This document shows positions 11,158 to 20,479 of a stretch of DNA of 64,000 nucleotides, in pieces. Where the stretch lies: contig CP099419.1 of assembly GCA_024114885.1 (NCBI GenBank), positions 2,294,001-2,358,000 on the forward strand, written 5' to 3'. Source of the DNA: Septoria linicola (Eukaryota; Ascomycota; Dothideomycetes; Mycosphaerellales; Mycosphaerellaceae). The first letter of the stretch is position 1, and each line of letters starts with the position of its first letter. The notes below the pieces were generated by a model. The model had not been told where the DNA came from. It searched no databases and worked only from the letters and a program-made list of their open reading frames with translations. The position numbers and the translations under genes were made by a program.

Positions 11158-12215
11158 TCACAAGCACTGGCTGTAATAATCATTCTGTTTGCGGCAGGTT
11201 GTTCCTGTCACGCATCGCGTAGGGCCCGTGTACCCCATGCCTCCACATTGGCCATATCGAGCTGCAGTTGATCCGCTTCCAGTACCGCTATTGCCTCCAC
11301 CAGTGTTGCCTCCAGTGTTGCCTCCAGTACTGCCCCCAGTGTTGCCTCCTCCGGTGGAAGGTGGAGTGGTCACACCTCCTCCTGAAGTTGGCGGTGCTGG
11401 GTATTTGCTGTCGTCGTTGCGCCGGCAACTGGTCTTCGCAACCAGCTCGGCCGGACAAGACACGCGCTCCCAGGACACAGTCGGGTTATCAGCTCCCTTC
11501 AGCCAATCGAAGCGGAACTGACAACCTGGTTGCAGCCTTTCTGGTAGCTGAGCACACTCAGAGCGCGATGATACGCCGCCATATTGGCGACCCCAACCAC
11601 TTGGTCCAGCCTTGTACTGCTTCTGGCAGCCTTGGGGGAAAGCGCCTTGCGTGGTGATCAGATCTCAGGATCGACATGATATGCTTTCATTCTGTCCACT
11701 TACCTACCCCACCTCCAGGAAGCGCTAAATCGAATTGCGTGCTTTGAACATCATAGCCAATATTTGTCGCTTGCACGACCATGACTTTGCCATTGATTTG
11801 GCTTGTGAAGCTCAGCCTGCAGGAGCGTCAGGAATAAGGTTCGTACTGGCTTTGTGGTAGCTCACTTGTAACAGGCACAACACGTATCGGACTCGCTCCT
11901 GGAGCTGGACACGGCCGCAAAGCCATATGCCAGATTATCATTGATGGCGTATGGCTGCTGACTGGAACACACAAAGGCCTGGCCGTTGGAATCGCATCCG
12001 CTCGGTGCATCTTTGCCGTTAGACAGCACCTTGTCATTGATATCGCATGTGTTGACCGGTGCAGAGAATGGTGCCTTATTACTCCAGGAGCACGAATTTT
12101 TACAGCAATCGAAGTATCTAGTCGTGGTTCCGGCAACGCCCTGTCGAGCTACTAGCCCAGCGTAGCACTCCGCTGCCATGGAGGCAAGGTAAAAAGGTGG
12201 GAATGAAGCCTTCAT
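11158..12215 (-). CDS. Endo-beta-1,4-glucanase, GH45, with C-terminal CBM1
   Basis: Exons on the minus strand: 12215-11866, 11816-11704 and 11645-11158, giving 316 residues. Introns 11865-11817 (GTGAGC...CTGCAG) and 11703-11646 (GTAAGT...CAAG) restore the frame. A signal peptide (MKASFPPFYLASMAA) precedes the GH45 core, which begins at TTRYFDCCKNSCSW with the first catalytic Asp. The second acid, in QFDLALPGGGVG, is also present, as are the many family Cys residues. After the core come a Gly/Thr/Pro/Ser linker with GGNTGG repeats and a fungal cellulose-binding module (YGQCGGMGYTGPTRC...YYSQCL). The product would be secreted and cut internal cellulose bonds. All expected parts are intact, unlike its neighbours toward the repeat block. 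Confidence 0.93.
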
Positions 12216-13556
12216 TGTGAATCGGTTGCCGGAGGAGTTGAAGAATGATGAGAGGTTCCAGGCTTTTATATTGCACGCTTCTACCGCTTGTGCTAAACCA
12301 TGGACGACACCAGCATTACTTAAATCGTGGCTGATCGCCGACTTCCACATGAACAGCACTCGTCTAGACAATGATGGTCCGCTTTGTCATTCCAGCAAGC
12401 CTCGACGTAACAAGGACCTACACTTTCACAACAGCAGGAAATTTGCCCAATAGCTACAGCTACCGTGATTTGGTAGGCGATCAATCCGGCCGGAGGTGCA
12501 GTCTTTTAATGAGCAGAGGCTTCGGAGCTGCCAGCCCAATGTTAGTGTTTCACGAAGCATACTCACAGCGAATCATGCTCAATCAGCGATACGGAAAGGC
12601 GGGTTCCAGGCGATTGTGTCGCCAATATGTTGATGACGGGTGGAATGGCCTGTACCATCACTGTCATACTTCCCACATGCATGGATGCACCGAGCTTGCA
12701 AGTGTGCGACAGTCTGTCAGGTTCAGAAGTACGTCTGCTACATCATGCAGGTCCACAAATGAATTGGCCGGCCCTATGCTGTTTGGAAGCGCAAGTCCGG
12801 ACCCGTGAGCCGGGTTTGCCTCGAATGACATGTGGTGATGTGATCACGGGGCGGCGCCACAAGTCGCAGGTATAGTACCTCGATACCAGGATTTTTCTAC
12901 TGGGCGCTCCAGAGCATTCGTGTCTTAGGCCGTCCATTATAGGAATGGGTCAAAATAAAGAAGAAGGAAGCGAGGTATGATCTGTAGAGATCGCTTAGCA
13001 CACTTGTGACTTTGGCACAGGCAAGACATGACGTCCGAACAGACCTTTGCAAGGGACTGATCAAGCGAGCGTGAATTCTCCGACTGGGCGCGCGAATAGG
13101 TGCGAACTGGGGCGCGGAGGCCTCAATTACTTCACCTCATTCGGTGTCATGCTCAGTAGGTCGCCAATGCCAAGGCGATTGCCGGATCAGTCAGTACCAT
13201 GCGATCCTCTACAGCCTCTTTGTCGCCCAAATACTAAGCTGTCTTGTGCATCTCAACGAACATGTAGATGCTTGGCCATCGACAGGGCCAACTAACACAT
13301 GAGTTAGTCGTTGGACAATCTCGGTGATGACGGCTTCGAAAGCCTGGTGAGGTCGAATCTTTCAGCTTGTCTATGGTACGACCAACCACACCCTCCCGAA
13401 GATTGTGAACCAGCATGACCAGACGATCTGGCGCAATTCACAAATCTCAAGAAGTAATGCTCAACCCGTTGGCTTTTCACTCAGTGCCACGACTCACGCA
13501 AGGAATGCCTTTGACTGCAACTTCGAAGTTCCTGGCCTTCCAATTCAATACATGTA
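12216..13556. other. Intergenic, no supported gene
   Basis: About 1.3 kb between the divergently oriented GH45 and Fic genes. It presumably holds both promoters. No conserved frames are seen. Confidence 0.4.
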
Positions 13557-14661
13557 GTGACGCATGAGGGCACACGTGAACCTCGCTTCGATGATCGCAC
13601 GATCATGCTATTGCTCAGACAGCAGTACCGCCGGGCGTTAGCCCAGGTATGCTTGTTCAAAACACGATTCTCGTTCGCGCAGACCATTTCGAGCCGCTCA
13701 GAACGTCTGCGAGAGATCTACAAGCGAGCCAACAATGCCGAGAACCGGAACACATTGGCTTGGAGTCGATTGCAGTGCTGGAAGGACTTCCATCAGCCGG
13801 AGATGACAGAGAAGTACTTGGAAGTCCAAGGCGAGATGCAGGCCACTCTTGATGCCGTCGACTTATCGAAGCAAGTAGAGTGGCCCGTAGCGCATAATTT
13901 AAGCCTGCTTGTCCCCAAGTACACGCACCAATCGTGCTTCATCGAGCAAAATCCTCTTCGCCTTGAGGATGCAGTCTCGATTTGTGACATACTTGATCAA
14001 TAAGGTATTTACAAGGCGAGATCTGGGCCTTGTATCGGCTGAAGGCCTGAGGGATATCACCTTGCCGGTCTCCGCCGACCTGATGCCAAATGCATCATCG
14101 GAGTCTTGCACCGAGATGAGAAATCACCTCATGATCTCAAGATGGATTACTTCGCAGGCAAAGAGATTCCCACGTACTGCCGGGCTTAATAGTAGAGAGA
14201 TTATGGAGTTACAATCAGCCATGATACGCGCTACGGCCTCAGAGCGTCTGCACTATCATCCCACATATGGACCCGGGACGCAGCCTGGAGATGACAGACG
14301 CATTCCCATAAGCGTGAGGTCGAACCCAATGAGGATATTCCCTTATGCCAAGGAAGTTCCACTACTCATGGAGCAATTCATAAGCTGGCGCGACGCCACG
14401 CACCGGTCTGAAACATATCATCCCCTGGTACTGGCTTGCCACATCTGCGTGTACTTTCTACACATCCATCCGTTTCTTGATGGTAATGGTCGTGTAGGCA
14501 GGACCATCATGTATGAGTACCTGATGCGTCAAGGGTATCTTCCTCCCGTGATGGAGGATCTGGACAGAATAGAATATGTGAAGATGATCTCAGATGCGCA
14601 GGATGGTGATCCGTCGGCGTTCGTGCGGGCCGGTATTTCTAGCCAGCTAAGTATGATATAA
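13557..14661 (+). pseudogene. Fic/DOC domain protein gene with an internal frameshift
   Basis: Two overlapping frames make one Fic protein. Frame one (13557-14003) carries an N-terminal helical region and the inhibitory-helix-like motif SCFIEQNPL (SxxxE form). Frame two (open to 14661) carries the core with HPFLDGNGRVGR, a full HxFx(D/E)GNGRxxR active site, followed by the YLPPVMEDLDR and DAQDGDPSAF segments seen in fungal Fic proteins. Conserved sequence passes from one frame to the other at about 13,992 (DIL to INKVF). That requires one extra base; no intron of workable size fits. Fic enzymes transfer AMP or other nucleotides to target proteins. The gene is either broken or the assembly has a base error here. 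Start codon is the first ATG of the frame and is uncertain. Confidence 0.8.
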
Positions 14662-14777
14662 CAAATGCGGAGAACGGGTGACTAGTGATCTTGCGAAAAG
14701 TGTGCACATTGGATTGGGGCGAGTCTTAACAACCATAGTCGCTTGGAACCTCAACGACCTTCATATCTGGGGCTTCT

Positions 14778-17024
14778 CTACAGTTTTATCCTGATTGTCC
14801 TCGCTATACTAGGTGTTCCGTTGCCATTCAATGCGAAAAGATAGTAAGACCCCGGGATTAGAATCCCTGAATCATTTGGCAGACGAATGGTCCACCTAGT
14901 CCCACTCCTCGTTGCCGTGACAGGTACACGACGTTGGTCTGAGTTGATGCTATGAGTCACTGATCCAATGCGGAGCAAAGCGAAAGTCGTGCTTGCAGTA
15001 CTGCTCATTGTGACTGTCAGCGTCGATCCTACGCGCGGAGATGCGCTGGAGACCGCAGTAATGGACGGTCATGTTGCTGCTGAGCCAGATGAAGTGAATA
15101 GATAGGGTGGGCTGAAGATCTGGCCATCGGCATGATCGACTTGCTTGTTGCAGTACGCGTCGGAGTTTCCAGGACCGCCTGTATAGCAAAGACCTCCTCC
15201 ACCAGACCATACTCGGCCGTCAGGCAGCAGGATGGCGCCTGCATGGTAGTTGCGAGGAACGGCCTCAGAAGCCATCTTCGTCCAGCGTTTTGTGGAAGGG
15301 TTGAATAGCTCAGGCGTAATGACACCGTCAGTATCGGTGAATACGAGTGACCTTTTCTGGCCTCCGGTGACCAAGACCGTGCCATCGGGAAGGACTACGC
15401 CATTGGCGAAGCCGCGCGGCCAAGACATTTCGGCAACCCGCTCGATACTGGAAGGTTTTCCAGGTTCTCCAATGGTCGTGATGTGGGCCATCGTGGTTGC
15501 TGGGCTATTGGTATAGTCTGTACTCCCGCCTGTAGTCAAGATCTTGCCAACATCGTACATCACGTTTACACCGCACATTTGATCGTCTGCGCCAGGGCGA
15601 GTGCCAGCTTGAACGACTGAACCCGAGCCAGAGGTTCCATACCAGTTCTGCTTGGGGCTTGGACCAGCTTGAAAGACGATCCCGTTCTAGGTATTTCGTT
15701 AGCTGTGGTACACGTTCTCGACGCAAGCTCGCCAACTCACCTTCCATCCAAAAAGCCACGCGTGGTTGTCTGTTCGCCAATTGCCTTCCGCATCGGTGGT
15801 GAGCATTGGTGTGAAATCCACATTGGGCAGAAGGGTCCAAGTATTTGCCTTGGGATCGTATACTTCGCCGACTTTGCCACCTCGTGGACCAGAATAGCTC
15901 CCTCCAATGGTGAAGACTCGTCCATCGGAAAGTGTAGCAGAAGTCTGATAGCCGCGGGGAATCTTCATATCAGCAGCTCGGGAGAAGCTATTGGAGGCTG
16001 GATCGTAAATGCTCGAGACTTCCGCGTTGGATCCTCCCGTGATGATAATCCGACCGTCTTCAAGAGCACTAATACCTGGGCAAAACACTTTGCCGTCGAC
16101 CAGAAGTCAGTACTGTTTCAGCTACTCAAATGTCTTGATGGGTGTTCTGCTCGAGGGTGTACTCACTGTCGTGCTGAGTGTTAGATACTGTCCGTTGCGA
16201 GACCGCTCCAGTTTTAAAGTTATAGTCGGCGAATTGAGTGTAGCCAGGCCCACCACCAAATGTGTCTTTTCCCCATGCTGAAAAGATAAGAATTCGAGAG
16301 GACTCGGGGTATTCGGGCACCACATACGCGGCCACTGGGGTAACAGGTAGGCGAATGAAGTCAGTCCAGCTGCCCTGGGTTACCGGGTTGTAGCTGTTTA
16401 TGACTTGTATAACGTCAAATTGCTTGTTCAGAGCCCAGATCTGCGTGGCATCGTTGGCAGTATCCTTGATATGACAGACTTGATTGACACTGTCCCAGAC
16501 TGCTTTGGTACAACCAGAGATGCCTCCACAGCGCTGGGCACAAGCGTTCTGAGTTGTGATGCCATTAATCTGCTGGCTCGATCCACCTCGGTAGTCTGTA
16601 TCAGGGCAAATCTGGTATTGCGTGCCTCGGGGTGAGGTATAACTGCTAGTCGTGAAGGGGCAGGTTGAGATCACTGTACCCTCTTCGAGGTCATTGTTAA
16701 GTCGAACGACATCGAATCGCCCGTTGGTCACCCAGTCAAGATTGACATTCTTGTCCTTGATGTGGCAGTCTTTGGTCTGAGTGTCGTACACAGCCTGCAT
16801 GCATCTGCCATCGCTGTCACATCTCGCAGCACAGTCTTCGATCGAAGCGATATTGTTCAGTATCTGACACTATTCCCCTGAAGGTCTGTATCCGGGCAAA
16901 TGGCATATTTGGCGCCGCGCGGCCTTGCATAGACAGTCTCTGCGACTGGGCATCTATCGATTGCCGTAACGAGGCCCAAGTGAAGAGGTATGGCAATTGC
17001 CACAAAATGTCTGCTGCCCAACAT
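14778..17024 (-). pseudogene. PAN-domain galactose/glyoxal-oxidase-like copper radical oxidase, broken
   Basis: Minus strand, exons about 17024-16167, 16087-15741 and 15686-14778, with introns 16166-16088 and 15740-15687. Order: signal-like N-terminus from ATG 17024; two or three PAN/apple-type Cys modules (ICPDTD...CAARC, ICPDTDYRGG...CAQRC); a kelch beta-propeller; and a C-terminal DUF1929-like domain. Cofactor residues are visible: Cys in MFCPG, Tyr in PRGYQTSA, Tyr-His in PRNYHAG, and the last Cu-ligand His in VTHSINSDQRR. Two lesions exist: a 1-bp frameshift in the first PAN module (16,861-16,878) and an in-frame TGA at 15071-15069, where relatives have Arg. The stop removes the C-terminal His ligand. 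It was a secreted oxidase making hydrogen peroxide; as assembled it is non-functional. Confidence 0.82.
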
Positions 17025-18062
17025 GATCAGCGTAAGAGAAGTGAAGGAAATGAAGACCTGAAAGAGAAACAGTGAATCAGTGTAAGCTGAGGAGCAAGTC
17101 AGCTCTATTCGGTAGCCTTATATACGAATATGCGCTGTACGGCGTGCGCTCAAAGGCAAGCTCAGATACATTCGATACCGAATGCAGCCAGGGCGGTGTC
17201 TACGACGCGGCAGAAGTAGAGTTTGACTGACTAGTCAACTCGAAGTCTATGAGAGGTCACACTACCTTTGTCACCAAGGAGCGTTCTATCGCAGGGAGCC
17301 AGAAGAAGGCCATGATGTCGGCATGATAGTCAATCCCGATCGCGGTAGTTTGGCTGCCGAACCAGATTGAGCGTTCGTGTTCGCCAACTGTAGATAGCTC
17401 TCTATGCCATTGAAGCAGTCATCGAACGCCGCAGATCAGAGTTGTGCAAAGGCATTTGTTAGTTGCTTGGCCATGCGCCACGAGGTTTGTGCTGCCGAAA
17501 TGGGATGCTAAGACGCGGCAGTGTACGATCTCGGGCTTGCGCAGTGTCTCTTGCGCCGGAACAGCAGTCGTATATGTACGGTCTTGTGTCGGTTCCGTTA
17601 TGGTAAGCAGCAGAGATGATCAGAAACATCGAATTGATGGCAACATTGGGTGTGACCAAAGATGGAGGCCTCGGAGGAGAAGAACGAAAGAGCGTTCGAA
17701 GGTTGTTCGAGCTGGGGAGCTAGTGTGTCTAAGCTAGGTCTAGCGCCGACCAATCTGTCGGGTTTCTTCACAGATACTGTCCGTGCGGCGATCAGCCTCT
17801 CTCTTCGCTGGCAACCCTTTTACGAGTTGCGACGAAAGCAAGGTGGCCACATGCAGCTTCAAGGTAGGAGACTCTGTATACTGCGCATGCGTTTCGACCA
17901 CTGGAAGGGCCGGCCTACTGCATGCTTTGCGAAGGATATGGGACGATAAAGGTCCCTGTCGCGTACACGCAAGAATCTGACCTCGCCTTAGAGCACGTGA
18001 GTTTAATAGCACGTGAATCGTGTACGTGCGACTCCGCGTCTTAGCAAGTAACAACACCTTCA
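17025..18062. other. Promoter region of the oxidase gene and border of the repeat block
   Basis: Ordinary-composition DNA about 1 kb long. No supported gene. The last 70 bp hold several CACGTG-containing repeats (for example GAGCACGTGAG and AGCACGTGAAT, about 17,992-18,030). Composition changes abruptly to CpA-depleted DNA at about 18,060-18,130. Confidence 0.5.
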
Positions 18063-18391
18063 CGGTGCCAATTATAGCACAATGCCTGTAACAATAGTTA
18101 CTTCAATCAATTATATTATAGTATACAGTGCTCGCTTTGTAACGTAATTAGCTTATGTTTATCTCGTAGATCTATTTTAGGGACGTGCCCTATAGGCGAG
18201 AGCCTTTAAAGAAAGTAAAGGTAAGAATTTCTATTAATCCTATTATTATTTTGTTATAGAGTAAGGCTATCGTATTATAACTGAAATAAGCGTATAACTA
18301 GACGGGCAGGTGCCTATTATAAGATCGTTATTATTATTAGGCGTAGGTAATATAACCGTATCTTCTACTCGAGTTTGTTTCTTTCTTTAAG

Positions 18392-18426
<35 letters not shown>

Positions 18427-19840
18427 TTACTAAGTACCTATAATAACCCTTCAAGTATATACATTATATATAATAGTAGAGTCGCGCCTCTTATACGTAA
18501 TAGCTCGTAACGGCGGCTTGCCGCTAATGTTTCTAGATCGTCTTATATAAACCTATCTCCTTAACGGGTATTTACGAACAGTTTACTAATTATCTATCTA
18601 TATAGAGTCGACTAGTTACCGGTACTAACAATTTGCCTTTAGGCGCTATAATTAGTAGTCGGTCGTAGTAGGGCCGTAGAGAAGATTAGATATATACTAT
18701 CTCTTACTCTTTCCGTTACGAAGTATAACTCGTACTTTATAATAGAATCTCGAGAGTTTACTAATATTATAATATAGCTACTACCTCGACCTCTTCTACG
18801 CGCTTCGCGCTTCGCGCCTATCTACTACTACTAAGAATCGCCGCCGCGTCCTCGTTCGCTCTCGTTAGTACGCCTTCGCCCGCGCCGCCCGCCGCTATAC
18901 TACTACTACTACTACTACTACTAATACTACTACCGCTACCGCTACTACTACCGCTACCTCGCTACCGTTATTCCTTAGTAACGACGACGACGACGACGAT
19001 AACTAGGCCCCGTTATAAGTTACTCTAAATCTATCCTTCGACTATGTCTTAATTATACTAATACTTATACTTTAGGCTACTACTCTAAGACAACGACGAC
19101 GACGATAATAATAATAATAACGATAACGACGACGATAACGACGACGACGACGCCGACGACGACGACGACGATAATAATAACGCTACGCGTTACTAACCTA
19201 GGCCCCTATTATAGAGCACTATCCTCGCTACTACTACTACTACTACTATTATACCGCCTCTACTACTACGTCGCCCTCGTAGCTACCCTTTAGGTACTAG
19301 TATATTCGTATAACGCTAACCTATAGCCGCTAACCGCTAGTAGTCCGTCTCTAACTTATACTAGGGTACCGCGTCGAGATTCGACTAGTACCGCTTTACT
19401 AATACTAGTAAAGCGTAGGAGATAAGTACTACGCGTATTAGCGGTCTATATCGTCGGTATATTAGGTTAGGTACTACTACTACTACTAATTATTTTATAT
19501 TCGCTAGCGATAGAAAGATATATTATAGCCGCTATATATAGGATCGAAATATTAGTAATTATATATAATTAGCTTCTATAGCGGCGTTCGGTATACGTAT
19601 ACGTCTCGGGCCTTAAGCCCTATATATTAGTAGTAAAGATTAGCTTATTCTATATACTTTAGCTTCTTATTTTATATCTTAAAACCTCGAGTAAACCTAT
19701 AAATTATATTATAAAGCGTGATCGTTACCTTATAAATAAAATATACTATTCTTTATAGGTTTAGGAACTAGCTAACTTTAGAGACAACCGTCTACTAGAT
19801 CTCTATCTACTTACGCTTAGTAGCCTCCTTTAGGGCCTTA
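18063..19840. repeat. Degenerate trinucleotide-rich part of the Helitron 3' region
   Basis: Runs of ACT/CTA (18,391-18,431; 18,897-18,932; 19,230-19,252; 19,472-19,490) and of ACG/ATA (18,984-19,002; 19,091-19,172) alternate with RIP-mutated unique sequence. No RepHel motif is seen here. The runs could be a decayed low-complexity coding segment (Asp/Asn or Ser-like) or satellite-like DNA. Few CpA or TpG dinucleotides remain. Confidence 0.6.
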
Positions 19841-20050
19841 TTACTAGTAGTTAGGTTAGCTTTAATACTATTAAACTCTCGCTATCTACTATATCGCTAG
19901 TAGTTAGGTTAGCTTTAATACTATTAAACTCTCGCTATCCGCCGTATTACTAGTAGTCAGGTTAGCTTTAATACTATCAAACTCTCGCTATCTACCGTGT
20001 CGCTAGTAGTTAGGTTAGCTTTAATACTATTAAACTCTCGCTATCTACTC
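19841..20050. repeat. 53-bp tandem repeat, four copies
   Basis: A unit containing CTAGTAGTTAGGTTAGC and ATACTATTAAACTCTCGC recurs with starts at 19844, 19897, 19950 and 20003, an exact 53-bp period. Copies differ by a few transitions; copy three keeps CpA dinucleotides (TCAGG, TATCAA) mutated in the others. It lies in the 3' part of the Helitron, outside the chromovirus LTR. Confidence 0.9.
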
Positions 20051-20084
20051 TTAGGAAAGAGAACTTATAGAGAAAGCTAGTAGA

Positions 20085-20228
20085 GAGTAGCTAATTTCTG
20101 TTATAGAGTAGTAACTACGCTTTATAATAGAAAGGTAAAACTCCTTCTATTTAAGGATTTACTTAAGCTACCTTTTAGTTATAAAGTAGAGTCCTTATAC
20201 TATAACGGAAATTAGAGAGTTATATTAC
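20085..20228 (-). repeat. Two adjacent introner-like inverted-repeat units in the Helitron 3' part
   Basis: On the minus strand a possible donor GTAATA at 20228 is followed by arms TTTCCGTTATAG and CTTTATAACTAAAA. About 50 bp further on, a second pair is TTTCTATTATAAAG and CTATAACAGAAA, followed by TAGCTACTC and CTAG. Both match the arm pattern of the introns in RepHel. Exact splice borders are unclear. Confidence 0.55.
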
Positions 20229-20235
20229 CTAATCC

Positions 20236-20240
20236 TCTAT
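20236..20240. repeat. Target site duplication TCTAT, left copy (chromovirus A)
   Basis: Five bases directly before the left LTR, repeated at 26999-27003 directly after the right LTR. Confidence 0.9.
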
Positions 20241-20412
20241 TATAAGAGCTAGGTAAGGTTAAAAGCTAAGACCCGCCTTAGGCTCGTAGGCTTAGCGCAC
20301 GGTATAACTATAGTACGCGTATATATCTAAAAGGAGGCAAGAATTAGTCTTACGATATCCTAATAGTCTTATTAGGAGGGCGCTCTATATATTACTATAT
20401 ACCTCTTTTATA
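20241..20412 (+). repeat. 5' LTR of chromovirus A (172 bp)
   Basis: Matches 26827-26998 apart from a few transitions (for example GCGCACGG against GCGTACGG), and matches the reverse complement of both chromovirus B LTRs. Confidence 0.95.
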
Positions 20413-20479
20413 ATTCTAATTCTTCTCCTTCTAAGGGTAGTAATCTATAGAGGCCTATAGCTCTCTAACGTAACGTAGG

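Noticed and set aside
13957..14030. Explaining the Fic frame change by an intron
   Set aside because: Available GT-AG pairs are under 45 bp and would delete conserved residues.
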